From Roseicella sp. DB1501 (GTDB lineage: Bacteria; Pseudomonadota; Alphaproteobacteria; Acetobacterales; Acetobacteraceae), in contig NZ_JABFHG010000002.1 of assembly GCF_013112485.1 (NCBI RefSeq), forward strand, positions 186,001 through 250,000: a stretch of DNA of 64,000 bases, read 5' to 3'. The position numbers and the translations under genes are program-made. The first letter of the stretch is position 1, and each line of letters starts with the position of its first letter. This document shows, piece after piece, positions 1 through 8,414 of this stretch. The notes under the pieces were generated by a model, which was not told where the DNA came from, made no database searches, and saw nothing but the letters and a program-made list of their open reading frames with translations.

Positions 1-207
1 GCCGCCGCCGGCACCTGGCGCCGCGGCGAGGAGATCGACATCGAGGAGGCGATGCTGGCCGCCGCCCTGGCGGCGCGCCGGGCGGGCGGGCTGCCGGAGG
101 GCTCGCTGATCGTGGTGCCTGTGGGCGTTCCGGTGACGCCGGCGCCGGGCATGGAGCTGCTCGGCAGCTTCGGCCGGCTGGGCCGGCTCGGCGTGCGCTT
201 CGCCTGA
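1..207 (+). CDS. C-terminal fragment of an unrecognised protein
   Basis: An open frame enters from the left edge and ends at TGA 205-207, giving 68 residues without a start codon in view. The fragment is rich in Ala, Gly, Leu and Arg, has an acidic stretch (EEIDIEEAML) and ends GRLGVRFA. I see no diagnostic motif. It could be the tail of an enzyme or of a structural protein. The only support that it is real is uninterrupted coding with a third-position GC bias like the neighbours and a normal intergenic gap before the next gene. Confidence 0.5.
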   Translation, partial: AAAGTWRRGEEIDIEEAMLAAALAARRAGGLPEGSLIVVPVGVPVTPAPGMELLGSFGRLGRLGVRFA

Positions 208-289
208 CGGCGCGCCGCGACGCCTCTTCCCCGCCGAGACAGGTCAGGGTTGCCGGGCGTTCAGAAAATCGCCAACTTTCGCTCGATTG

Positions 290-320
290 TTGCCGAGCCT
301 TACCGACCATTTGCTAGGCT
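290..320 (+). promoter_or_regulatory. possible promoter of the MFS transporter gene
   Basis: The 226-base gap before the transporter gene contains a relatively AT-rich patch at 265-320. TTGCCG (290-295) could be a -35 and GCTAGG/TAGGCT (313-320) a -10, with 17 to 19 bases between depending on the register. The match to consensus is weak. Confidence 0.25.
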
Positions 321-433
321 GCCCGTTCGGCGGCGGCCCGAGTCCAGGACCCTCGTCCTGTGCCGGAGCCCGCCATCGGAACGAAACGGGGAATGCGCCG
401 GCTGCGGCGGCGGGAAACGGCAAGGGGCGAAGA

Positions 434-2152
434 ATGGCCAGCCAATCGGCAATCATCACATCGGATCAGGCGGTGCGGCCCATGACGCGGGAGGAGCGGA
501 AGGTCATCGTCGCCTCCTCCCTCGGCACGGTCTTCGAGTGGTACGACTTCTACCTGTACGGCTCGCTGGCGGCGGTGATCGGCGCGAATTTCTTCAGCCA
601 GTACCCCGAGAGCACCCGCAACATCTTCGCCCTGCTCGCCTTCGCCGCGGGCTTCCTGGTGCGGCCCTTCGGCGCCCTGGTCTTCGGCCGGCTGGGCGAC
701 TTGGTCGGGCGCAAATACACCTTCCTCGTCACCATCCTGATCATGGGCAGCTCGACCTTCCTGGTCGGCATCCTGCCCACCTCGGACAGCATCGGCCTCG
801 CCGCGCCCATCATCCTGATCATCCTGCGGCTGCTGCAGGGCCTGGCGCTGGGCGGCGAGTATGGCGGCGCCGCGACCTATGTGGCCGAGCACGCGCCGCA
901 TGGCCGGCGCGGCTTCTACACCTCCTTCATCCAGATCACGGCGACGGCGGGCCTGTTCCTCTCGCTCCTCGTCATCCTCTTCACCCAGGCTGCCTTCGGG
1001 CCGGATGCCTTCAAGGCCTGGGCCTGGCGCATCCCCTTCCTGGTCTCGATCCTGCTGCTCGGCATCTCGGTCTGGATCCGTATGCAGATGGAGGAGAGCC
1101 CGGCCTTCGCGCGCATGAAGGCGGAGGGGACGCATTCCAAGGCCCCGATCTCCGAGGCCTTCGGCCAGTGGAAGAACGCCAAGGTGGCGCTGCTCGCCCT
1201 GCTCGGCCTCGTCGCCGGCCAGGCGGTGGTCTGGTACACGGGACAGTTCTACGCGCTGTTCTTCCTCGGCTCGGTGCTGAAGGTCGACGGCTTCACCACC
1301 AACATGCTGATCGCCTGGTCGCTGCTGCTCGGCTCGGGCGGCTTCGTGCTGTTCGGCTGGCTGTCCGACAAGATCGGCCGCAAGCCGATCATCCTCGGCG
1401 GCTGCCTGCTGGCGGCGCTGACCTATTTCCCGCTCTTCAAGCTGATGAGCGCCGAGGCGAATCCGGCGCTGCACCGGGCGCATACCGACATCCCGGTGCA
1501 GGTGCTGGCCGACCGCTCGACCTGCTCCTTCCAGTTCAACCCGGTGGGCACCCGCACCTTCACCCAGCCCTGCGACATCGCCAAGGCGGCGCTGGCCCGG
1601 GCCTCGGTGAACTACTCGGTCGAGGACGTCCCGCCCGGCAGCGTCGCCGCGGTGCGCATCGCCGGCGGCACGCCGATGCCGGCGAACAGCCCGACCTTCA
1701 CCCGGGACCTGGGGGCGGCGCTGACGGCCGCCGGCTATCCCCAGGCCTCGAATCCGACGGTCGTGAAGATGTCCGGCGTGTTCGACATCTTCCGCGAGCA
1801 GCCGGCGGTGCTGATCGGCATCCTGACGCTGCTGGTGATCTACGTGACCATGGTCTACGGACCGATCGCCGCGGCGCTGGTCGAGCTCTTCCCGACCCGC
1901 ATCCGCTACACCTCCATGTCGCTGCCCTACCATATCGGCAATGGCTGGTTCGGCGGCCTGCTGCCGGCGACCGCCTTCGCCATGATCGCGCAGACCGGCG
2001 ATGTCTATTTCGGGCTCTGGTACCCGATCGTCATCGCCGCCGTGACCGTCGTCATCGGCACCTTCTTCGTGCCGGAGACCAAGGACCGCGACATCTTCGC
2101 CGCCGATACGGCGGAGCCGCCGCAGCGGCGGCCGGCCAGCGCGAGCCTCTGA
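434..2152 (+). CDS. MFS transporter, metabolite:H+ symporter (MHS) family
   Basis: This 572-residue inner-membrane protein looks like a proton-coupled importer of a small organic acid or zwitterion (family of ShiA, KgtP, ProP). The first membrane segment carries the MHS-typical EWYDFYLYGSLAAVIG (about residues 35-50), and the loop motif GRLGDLVGRKYT follows near residue 86. A second motif copy, GWLSDKIGRKP, lies near residue 308. About 115 residues (340-455) between segments 8 and 9 form an extra non-membrane loop with two Cys (364 and 380), as in the longer members of this family. The ATG at 434 is chosen because AAGGGG lies 7 bases upstream; a longer frame from 287 lacks a binding site and reads through promoter-like sequence. 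The substrate cannot be told from sequence; prpE downstream might hint at a short-chain acid, but they need not be co-transcribed. Confidence 0.9.
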   Translation: MASQSAIITSDQAVRPMTREERKVIVASSLGTVFEWYDFYLYGSLAAVIGANFFSQYPESTRNIFALLAFAAGFLVRPFGALVFGRLGDLVGRKYTFLVTILIMGSSTFLVGILPTSDSIGLAAPIILIILRLLQGLALGGEYGGAATYVAEHAPHGRRGFYTSFIQITATAGLFLSLLVILFTQAAFGPDAFKAWAWRIPFLVSILLLGISVWIRMQMEESPAFARMKAEGTHSKAPISEAFGQWKNAKVALLALLGLVAGQAVVWYTGQFYALFFLGSVLKVDGFTTNMLIAWSLLLGSGGFVLFGWLSDKIGRKPIILGGCLLAALTYFPLFKLMSAEANPALHRAHTDIPVQVLADRSTCSFQFNPVGTRTFTQPCDIAKAALARASVNYSVEDVPPGSVAAVRIAGGTPMPANSPTFTRDLGAALTAAGYPQASNPTVVKMSGVFDIFREQPAVLIGILTLLVIYVTMVYGPIAAALVELFPTRIRYTSMSLPYHIGNGWFGGLLPATAFAMIAQTGDVYFGLWYPIVIAAVTVVIGTFFVPETKDRDIFAADTAEPPQRRPASASL

Positions 2153-2157
2153 TTATT

Positions 2158-2256
2158 CCCCACGACGCCGCTTCGCGGCGTCGTGGGGGCCCCGCGATGC
2201 GCCTCTTGCCCTGAGCGCATCACAGCCTGCCGCGGCAGGGCAACGGGCAGCGATGG
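2158..2256 (+). repeat. family A intergenic repeat, copy 1, with terminator-like hairpin
   Basis: It begins 5 bases after the transporter stop with a perfect 14-bp stem (2158-2171 pairing with 2175-2188, loop TTC). A conserved tail follows, including GCATCACAGCCTGCCGCGG and GGGCAACGGGCAGCGATGG. Related copies are at 12268-12380 and 23397-23510, each just after a plus-strand stop codon. The hairpin has no T-run, so its role as a terminator is an inference. Confidence 0.7.
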
Positions 2257-2348
2257 TTGCAACGGACCCGGCCGGGACTTTTCGCCGCCGCTTGCTCTCC
2301 ACCCCAGGCCTTGCCAGTTTCCCCGGACCAGAGATGCGGGAGGCGACA

Positions 2349-4247
2349 ATGCCAGCGGGCGCCGGGACCAGCTCCTACGACGCGACCTATGCCGCCTGGC
2401 GGCGCGACCCCGAAGGCTATTGGGCCGAGGCGGCGCGCGGGATCGACTGGGAGGAGGCGCCGCGCCGCATCTTCGACCCGGCCGCCGGCCCCTATGGCCG
2501 CTGGTTCCCGGATGCCCGGCTGAACACCTGCCACAACGCGGTGGATCGCCATGTCGCGGCCGGCCGCGGCGCCCAGGCCGCCATCCTCTGGGACAGCCCG
2601 ATGACCGGGCGGATCGAGACCCTCACCTATGCCGCGCTGCAGGGGCGCGTGGCGCGGCTCGCCGGGGCGCTGCGGGAGCGCGGCGTCGCGGCCGGCGACC
2701 GGGTGGTGATCTACATGCCGATGGTGCCGGAAGCGGCCATCGGCATGCTCGCCTGCGCCCGCATCGGCGCCGTGCATTCCGTGGTCTTCGGCGGCTTCGC
2801 CGCGGCCGAGCTTGCCGCCCGCATCGCCGATGCGCAGCCGAAGGTGATCCTCGCCGCCTCCTGCGGCCTCGAGCCGGGACGGGTCGTCGCCTACAAGCCG
2901 CTGCTCGACGCCGCCATCGCCCTCTCGCCGCACAAGCCGGACCGGGTGCTGATGCTGCAGCGCGCGCAGGCCGAGGCGGCGCTGCTCGCCGGCCGCGACG
3001 AGGACTGGCTCGCCGCCGAGGCCGGTGCGGCGCCGGCGGAGTGCGTGCCGGTGGCGGCGACCGACCCGCTCTACATCCTCTACACCAGCGGCACGACAGG
3101 CAAGCCGAAGGGCGTGGTGCGCGACAATGGCGGGCATGCCGTGGCGCTGCGCAACTCCATGGCCATGCTCTACGGCGTCGGGCCGGGCGAGGTGATGTTC
3201 ACCGCCTCCGATGTCGGCTGGGTGGTCGGGCATTCCTACATCGTCTACGCGCCGCTGCTGACCGGCGCGACCACGGTGCTGTTCGAGGGCAAGCCGGTCG
3301 GCACGCCGGATGCCGGCACCTTCTGGCGCGTCTGCGCCCAGCACGGCGTCAAGGCGATGTTCACCGCGCCGACCGCGATGCGCGCGATCAAGCGCGACGA
3401 CCCGGAGGGCCGACTGCTGGCGGCGCACGACCTGTCGCGGCTGGAGGCGCTGTTCCTCGCCGGCGAGCGCTGCGACCCGCCGACCGCCGAGTGGTGCGCC
3501 GGGCTGCTCGGCAAGCCGGTGATCGACCATTGGTGGCAGACCGAGACCGGCTGGCCGATCAGCGGCAATTTCCGCGGCCTCGGCCTGTTCCCGGCGCGCT
3601 TCGGCAGCGGCGGCAAGGCGAGCCCGGGCTATGAGGTCGCCGCGCTCGACGAGGCGGGGCAGCCGCTGCCGCGCGGCCAGAGCGGGACGCTCGCCATCCG
3701 CCTGCCGCTGCCGCCGGGCTGCCTGCCGACGCTCTGGCAGGCCGATGACCGGTTCCGCGACTCCTACCTCGCCGCCTTTCCCGGCTGGTACAACACCTCC
3801 GATGCCGGGGTGGTGGACGAGGAGGGCTACATCTCCGTCATGTCCCGCACCGACGACATCATCAACGTCGCCGGCCATCGCCTCTCGACCGGAGCAATGG
3901 AGGAGGTGCTGGCGAGCCATCCCGACGTCGCCGAATGCGCCGTCATCGGCATCCGCGACAGCCTGAAGGGCCAGGTGCCGCTCGGCCTCGTCGTGCTGAA
4001 GGCGGGGGTGGCGAAGCCCGAGGCGGCAATCTGCGGCGAGCTGGTCGGGCTGGTGCGCGAGCGGATCGGGCCGGTCGCCGCCTTCCGCGACGCCCGCGTG
4101 GTCTCCCGCCTGCCGAAGACGCGCAGCGGCAAGATCCTGCGCGCGACCTTGCGCCGGATCGCCGACGGCGAATCCTACACCGTGCCGCCGACCATCGACG
4201 ACGCCACCATCCTCGGCGAGATGGAGGAACGCCTGCGCGGGGGATGA
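2349..4247 (+). CDS. prpE: propionyl-CoA synthetase (AMP-forming)
   Basis: The 632-residue product should activate propionate (and perhaps acetate or other short acyls) to the acyl-CoA through an acyl-AMP, in the cytoplasm. The adenylate-forming signature YILYTSGTTGKPKG is at about residues 242-255 and is followed by the PrpE-typical DNGGHAVAL. Hinge and C-terminal domain motifs include GWYNTSDAG and SRTDDIINVAGHR. The catalytic and acetylation-target lysine lies in RSGKILR near residue 597, and the end (YTVPPTIDDATIL) is that of PrpE rather than of acetyl-CoA synthetase. Length matches the family (about 630). GGGAGG six bases before ATG 2349 fixes the start; the frame is open further upstream without a better site. 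No prpBCD genes are seen, so propionate may enter the methylmalonyl route or be handled elsewhere. Confidence 0.93.
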   Translation: MPAGAGTSSYDATYAAWRRDPEGYWAEAARGIDWEEAPRRIFDPAAGPYGRWFPDARLNTCHNAVDRHVAAGRGAQAAILWDSPMTGRIETLTYAALQGRVARLAGALRERGVAAGDRVVIYMPMVPEAAIGMLACARIGAVHSVVFGGFAAAELAARIADAQPKVILAASCGLEPGRVVAYKPLLDAAIALSPHKPDRVLMLQRAQAEAALLAGRDEDWLAAEAGAAPAECVPVAATDPLYILYTSGTTGKPKGVVRDNGGHAVALRNSMAMLYGVGPGEVMFTASDVGWVVGHSYIVYAPLLTGATTVLFEGKPVGTPDAGTFWRVCAQHGVKAMFTAPTAMRAIKRDDPEGRLLAAHDLSRLEALFLAGERCDPPTAEWCAGLLGKPVIDHWWQTETGWPISGNFRGLGLFPARFGSGGKASPGYEVAALDEAGQPLPRGQSGTLAIRLPLPPGCLPTLWQADDRFRDSYLAAFPGWYNTSDAGVVDEEGYISVMSRTDDIINVAGHRLSTGAMEEVLASHPDVAECAVIGIRDSLKGQVPLGLVVLKAGVAKPEAAICGELVGLVRERIGPVAAFRDARVVSRLPKTRSGKILRATLRRIADGESYTVPPTIDDATILGEMEERLRGG

Positions 4248-4266
4248 GGCGGCCGTGCCCTCATGC

Positions 4267-4322
4267 CGGCGGACCGGTCGCCTGACCGGTCCGAGACCCC
4301 GAACGGGACCCGCGCATCGCGC
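4267..4322. repeat. family C structured repeat, copy 1
   Basis: It lies between the convergent genes prpE and the nucleotide-sugar dehydrogenase. A perfect 9-bp stem GGACCGGTC/GACCGGTCC (4271-4279 and 4284-4292) is followed by CGAGACCCCGAACGGGACC and then a small GCGC-ATC-GCGC hairpin (4312-4322). The same layout occurs at 54427-54487. It may serve as a bidirectional terminator. Confidence 0.6.
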
Positions 4323-4371
4323 CGTCGGGCAAGCCGGTGGTGTGCAGCCGGCGCGCGAGGGCGCATGAGCA

Positions 4372-5772
4372 TCACGCCTTGACGATGTGCGCGCCGCGCA
4401 GGCCGCGGCGGCCGCAGGCGTCGCGGGTATCGACCACCAGCGGCAGGGCGGCGCAGAGCCCGGCATAGTCGATGCCGGCATGGTCGGTGACGATCAGCGC
4501 CGCGTCGCAGCCCGCGAGCGCCGCTGGCCAGTCGAGCGAGCGCCGGCCGGCGAGGCCGGGATGCTCCGGCAGGGCCGGCAGCACCGGCACCAGCGGGTCG
4601 TGATACGGGGCCTCGCCCCCCTGTTCCTCGATCAGCTCGATCAGCCGCAGCGCCGGGCTCTCGCGGACATCCTCGATCCCCGGCTTGTAGGCGACGCCGA
4701 GCAGCAGGATGCGGCTGTCGGCGAGGTCGCGGCCGAGCCGCGCCTGCATCGCCCCCTGCAGCGCCGTCAGCACGTGGAAGGGCATGTCGGCATTGATCTC
4801 GGCGGCGAGCTCGACGAAGCGGGCCGGCACGCCGGCCGCCCGCGCCTTCCAGGCGAGGTAGAGCGGATCGACCGGGATGCAGTGGCCGCCGACGCCGGGG
4901 CCCGGCCAGAAAGGCAGGAAGCCGAAGGGCTTGCTCGCCGCCGCCGCCACCACCTCCCAGACATCGATCCCCATGCCGCCGAGCACGAGCTTCATCTCGT
5001 TGGCGAAGGCGATGTTGACGGCGCGGAAGGCGTTCTCGGCGAGCTTCACCGCCTCGGCCGCCTCCAGCGAGGCGACCGGCACCACCCGCTCGATCGCCGC
5101 GCCGTAGAGGGCCATGGCCAGGCGCAGCGAGGCCGGATCGGCGCCGCCGACCACGCGCGGGATGGTCGCGGTGCGGAAGCCGGCATTGCCGGGATCCTCG
5201 CGCTCCGGCGAATAGGCAAGGAAGACATCCTGGCCGCAGCGCAGCCCGCCGGCCTCCAGGATCGGCTGCACCACCTCCCGCGTCGTGCCCGGCCAGGTGG
5301 TCGATTCCAGCACGACGAGCTGGCCGGGCCGCAGGATCCGCGCGACCGCGGCGCTCGCCTCCCGCACCGCCGAGAGGTCGGGCGCCCGGTCGGCGCCGAG
5401 CGGGGTCGGCACGCAGATCAGGATCGCATCGGCCTCGCCGAGCCTCTCCCACTCGCCGGTGACGGCGAAGCGCCCGCTCGCCAGGACCGGGGCGAGGCTT
5501 TCCGGCCCGACGTGGCGCATGCCGCTCTCCCCCGTCGCCAGCCGCGCCAGCCGCGCCGCGTCGCGCTCGAGGCCGAGGGTCGGGAAGCCGGCCTCAGCCA
5601 GGGCGAGCGCCATGGGCAGCCCGGCATAGCCGAGGCCGACCACGGCGATGCGGGCGGTGCGGGCGGCGAATCGCGCCTCGAGCTGCGCCAGCCGGGCCGG
5701 TGCCGCGGCACGGGGCTCGACGCCGGTCGCGGCAAGCCCGGCAGGAACCGCATCTCGTTTCGTCAGCAGCAT
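4372..5772 (-). CDS. UDP-sugar 6-dehydrogenase (UDP-GlcNAc/UDP-glucose dehydrogenase family)
   Basis: The 466-residue cytoplasmic enzyme should oxidise the C6 hydroxyl of a UDP-hexose or UDP-N-acetylhexosamine twice, using NAD, to give the uronic acid. The Rossmann motif VVGLGYAGLP is at residues 44-53, after an unusual 40-residue N-terminal extension. The catalytic Cys298 lies in GGHCIPVDP, and LLLGVAYKPGIEDVRESPA marks the C-terminal UDP-binding domain. The order of motifs resembles WbpA/TviB-type proteins more than classical Ugd, but I cannot fix the sugar. It faces the 4-epimerase gene at 5900, with 127 bases between, and the two probably make one uronic-acid precursor for surface polysaccharide. 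No Shine-Dalgarno is visible before ATG 5772; see the promoter entry. Confidence 0.85.
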   Translation of the reverse strand: MLLTKRDAVPAGLAATGVEPRAAAPARLAQLEARFAARTARIAVVGLGYAGLPMALALAEAGFPTLGLERDAARLARLATGESGMRHVGPESLAPVLASGRFAVTGEWERLGEADAILICVPTPLGADRAPDLSAVREASAAVARILRPGQLVVLESTTWPGTTREVVQPILEAGGLRCGQDVFLAYSPEREDPGNAGFRTATIPRVVGGADPASLRLAMALYGAAIERVVPVASLEAAEAVKLAENAFRAVNIAFANEMKLVLGGMGIDVWEVVAAAASKPFGFLPFWPGPGVGGHCIPVDPLYLAWKARAAGVPARFVELAAEINADMPFHVLTALQGAMQARLGRDLADSRILLLGVAYKPGIEDVRESPALRLIELIEEQGGEAPYHDPLVPVLPALPEHPGLAGRRSLDWPAALAGCDAALIVTDHAGIDYAGLCAALPLVVDTRDACGRRGLRGAHIVKA

Positions 5773-5777
5773 ATGCC

Positions 5778-5807
5778 GTTAAAGCGAAACAATAACGGAT
5801 TTGTCAA
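5778..5807 (-). promoter_or_regulatory. candidate promoter of the UDP-sugar dehydrogenase gene
   Basis: Read on the minus strand, TTGACA (5802-5807) is separated by 18 bases from TTTAAC (5778-5783). This is a good -35 and a fair -10 in an AT-rich pocket. Transcription would start at about 5771, on the ATG itself, so the mRNA would be leaderless, which fits the absence of a ribosome-binding site. Confidence 0.4.
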
Positions 5808-5899
5808 CGGCGATCGCGGGTGGCGGCCGGACGGGCCGGGCGGTTTCCGCGCCGGCGCGTTCTGGCCTATCTGGGCGCGGGCAGCACGGAGCGTCGGCC

Positions 5900-6901
5900 A
5901 TGAAATTCCTCGTCACCGGCAGCGCCGGCTTCATCGGCTTCCACGTCGCCGCCCGGTTGCTCGACGCCGGCCATGCGGTGGCGGGGATCGATGCCATGGT
6001 CCCCTATTACGACGTCCGGCTGAAGGAGGCGCGGCATGCCGAGCTCGCCCGGCAGCCCGGCTTCACCGCGCATATCCTCGACCTGACCGATGCGGCGCGG
6101 CTCGAGGAGGTGATGGCGCGGGAGGCGCCGGAAGTGATCATCCACCTCGCCGCCCAGGCTGGCGTCCGCTACGCGCTGGAGCATCCGGCGAGCTACATCC
6201 ACGCCAATATCCGCGGCACCTTCGCCCTGCTCGAGGCCTGCCGGGCGCGGCCGGTGCGCCACCTGCTGATGGCCTCGACCAGCTCGGCCTACGGCGCCAA
6301 CACGGCGATGCCCTTCCGCGAGACCGAGGCGGTGGCGACGCCGCTCAACATCTACGCCGCGACCAAGCTGGCGACGGAGCAGATCGGCCATTCCCAGGCC
6401 GCCATCCAGCGCCAGCCGATCACCATGTTCCGCTTCTTCACGGTCTACGGCCCCTGGGGCCGGCCGGACATGGCCTTCTTCAAGTTCACCGACGCGATCC
6501 TGCACGGCCGCGCCATCGACATCTACAACCATGGCCGGATGGAGCGCGACTTCACCTATATCGACGACCTGGTGACCTCCATCCTGGGCCTCGTGGACTG
6601 CGTGCCGGAGGCCGGGCGGAAGGTCGCGGATTGCGATTCCGTCAGCCCGGTCGCGCCCTTCCGGGTGGTCAACATCGGCGCTGCCAGGCCGGTGCCGCTG
6701 CTCGACCTCATCGCCGAGATCGAGCGGGCCTGCGGCCGCGAGGCGATCCGCAACTACCTGCCGATGCAGCCGGGCGAGGTGCTGAAGACCTGGGCCGACA
6801 CCTCGTTGCTGCGGGCGCTGACCGGCGCGGTGCCCTCGACCGGGATCGAGATCGGGATCCCGGCCTTCGTCGCCTGGTACCGGCGGCATTACGGGGTGTA
6901 G
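5900..6901 (+). CDS. NAD-dependent epimerase, UDP-glucuronate 4-epimerase type
   Basis: The 333-residue short-chain (extended) dehydrogenase should interconvert UDP-glucuronate and UDP-galacturonate or the acetamido equivalents. TGSAGFIGFH (residues 6-15) is the nucleotide-binding motif. YDVRLKEARHAEL, VRYALEHPASYI and GPWGRPDMAFFKFT are typical of UDP-glucuronate 4-epimerases. The catalytic pair is Y152 and K156 in YAATK, with ASTSSAYG supplying the Ser/Thr. ATG 5900 is preferred because the alignable protein begins there (MKFLVTG); the frame extends to 5801 through promoter-like sequence. It stops 10 bases before the end of the convergent TRAP gene. It is probably the functional partner of the divergent dehydrogenase. 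Confidence 0.88.
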   Translation: MKFLVTGSAGFIGFHVAARLLDAGHAVAGIDAMVPYYDVRLKEARHAELARQPGFTAHILDLTDAARLEEVMAREAPEVIIHLAAQAGVRYALEHPASYIHANIRGTFALLEACRARPVRHLLMASTSSAYGANTAMPFRETEAVATPLNIYAATKLATEQIGHSQAAIQRQPITMFRFFTVYGPWGRPDMAFFKFTDAILHGRAIDIYNHGRMERDFTYIDDLVTSILGLVDCVPEAGRKVADCDSVSPVAPFRVVNIGAARPVPLLDLIAEIERACGREAIRNYLPMQPGEVLKTWADTSLLRALTGAVPSTGIEIGIPAFVAWYRRHYGV

Positions 6902-6911
6902 GGCAGCCGCT

Positions 6912-8003
6912 TCAGCGCCGCGCCGCCGCCTGGGCGAGGAAATTGTCGAAGGAGAGCTCGGCCACCCGGAACCAGGCGCGCATGTCGTCGCGCGATTTCG
7001 ACCAGGCCTCGTGGATCTTGCGGTATTCCGGGCTCTTTCCCGCCAATTCCTGCTCCAGCGCCAGGGCCTCGCGGTAGCAGGCCTCCATCACCTCGCGCGG
7101 GAAGGCGCGGAGCTGGGTGCCGCTGGCGAGCAGGCGACGCAGGGAGTCCGGGTTGCGGGTGTCGTAGCGCCCGACCATCCAGGTCGTCGCCTCGGCGCAG
7201 GCGGTGCGGACCGTGGCCTGATAGGATTTCGGCAGGGCGTTCCATTGCTCGAGATTGGCGACGAAGCTGGTATTCGCCGCCCCCTCCCACCAGGCCGGGT
7301 AGTAGTAGTAGGGCGCCACCTTGTTGAGGCCGAGCTTCTCGTCGTCATAGGGGCCGAGCCATTCGACGGCGTCGATCGTGCCGCGCTCCAGCGCCGGGTA
7401 GATGTCGCCGCCGGCGAGCTGCTGCGGCACGCCGCCGACGCGCGAGAGCACCGTCCCGCCCAGGCCGGCGATGCGCATCTTGAGACCCTTCAGATCCTCG
7501 GTGCTGCGGATCTCCTTGCGGAACCAGCCGCCCATCTGGGCGCCGGTCGCGCCCAGCGGCAGGCTGTAGGCGTTGTACTGGGCGAAGAGCTCGTTCAGCA
7601 TCTCGATCCCGCCGCCCTCGACCATCCAGGCGCTCTGCTGGCGGGTGTTGAGGCCGAAGGGCACGCCGGTGGCGAAGGCGAAGGCCGGGTTCTTGCCGGT
7701 GTAGAAGGAGGCCGTGGTGTGGCAGGCCTCGACCGTGCCGGCCTGCACCGCATCCAGCGCCTGCAGCGCCGGCACCACCTCGCCCGGGCCGAAGACGCGG
7801 ATCTGGAAGCGGTCCTCGGTCAGCTCGGCGACTGTCTTGGCGAAGACATGCGCGGCGCCATGGATGGCGTCGAGGCTGGTCGGGTAGCTGCTGGTCAGCC
7901 GCCAGCGCAGCGCCGGCGCCTGGGCATGGACCACCGCCGGCAGGGCGAGCGGAGCGGCCGCGGCGGCGAGCGTGCCGCCGCGCAGGATGAGACGACGCTT
8001 CAT
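6912..8003 (-). CDS. TRAP transporter periplasmic solute-binding protein (DctP/TakP type)
   Basis: The 363-residue periplasmic protein starts with a twin-arginine-like signal (MKRRLILRGGTLAAAAAPLA) ending near residue 27 (VHAQA). The mature part has the family landmarks GGVPQQLAGGDIYPALERG and DAVEWLGPYDDEKLGL, which resemble alpha-keto-acid binding proteins (TakP). An Arg in KMRIAGLGG probably contacts the substrate carboxylate. No DctQ or DctM membrane subunit lies in the window, so this is an orphan here and must work with a transporter encoded elsewhere or act as a sensor component. Confidence 0.88.
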   Translation of the reverse strand: MKRRLILRGGTLAAAAAPLALPAVVHAQAPALRWRLTSSYPTSLDAIHGAAHVFAKTVAELTEDRFQIRVFGPGEVVPALQALDAVQAGTVEACHTTASFYTGKNPAFAFATGVPFGLNTRQQSAWMVEGGGIEMLNELFAQYNAYSLPLGATGAQMGGWFRKEIRSTEDLKGLKMRIAGLGGTVLSRVGGVPQQLAGGDIYPALERGTIDAVEWLGPYDDEKLGLNKVAPYYYYPAWWEGAANTSFVANLEQWNALPKSYQATVRTACAEATTWMVGRYDTRNPDSLRRLLASGTQLRAFPREVMEACYREALALEQELAGKSPEYRKIHEAWSKSRDDMRAWFRVAELSFDNFLAQAAARR

Positions 8004-8107
8004 GGGGTCGGTTGACCTCCCGGGCTTGGTTCGGTGGCGGGAGGAACCACGGAAGCGCGCCGCGGAAAAGGGGCTTTCGCCGATGCTCGCGCCGATGCCC
8101 CTCGGGC

Positions 8108-8136
8108 TTGCCCTCCCCCGGCCCGGCCACTATGGT
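8108..8136 (+). promoter_or_regulatory. probable promoter of tRNA-Ser
   Basis: TTGCCC (8108-8113) and TATGGT (8131-8136) are 17 bases apart. The predicted start near 8143 is followed by a GC-rich leader, about 32 bases before the mature tRNA 5' end. The GC-rich bases after the -10 are of the kind seen in stringently controlled stable RNA promoters. Confidence 0.6.
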
Positions 8137-8174
8137 CCGCGCCCTCGCGGCCCCCTCCGGGCGGCCGCGGCGCC

Positions 8175-8265
8175 GGATGGGTGGCCGAGCGGTCGAAGGC
8201 GCGCGCCTGGAAAGTGCGTATACGTCAAAAGCGTATCGTGGGTTCGAATCCCACCCCATCCGCCA
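8175..8265 (+). tRNA. tRNA-Ser, anticodon GGA
   Basis: The 91-base cloverleaf has acceptor stem GGATGGG (8175-8181) pairing with CCCATCC (8255-8261), discriminator G8262 and an encoded CCA (8263-8265). The anticodon loop CTGGAAA gives GGA, reading UCC and UCU. A long variable arm (ATACG...CGTAT) is typical of serine tRNAs. The T arm is GTGGG-TTCGAAT-CCCAC. Confidence 0.97.
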
Positions 8266-8414
8266 GTCCTGCTCCTACTCCCGAGGCCCATCCCCGAGGC
8301 ACTGCCACCCGCACCGGCCCGAGGACGTCACCCGCCAGCGCGCAACCGGCCTATCCTGCTCGCCTGGGCGAGTCGCCGCAGCGCCGCGCTCGCCGAGGAG
8401 GACTGTCCCCAGGC

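Noticed and set aside
314-1933. 539-codon open frame opposite the MFS gene
   Set aside because: Very GC-rich coding sequence leaves long antisense frames. Its residues are Arg/Asp/Gln-rich with no family motif, while the plus strand encodes a clear transporter.
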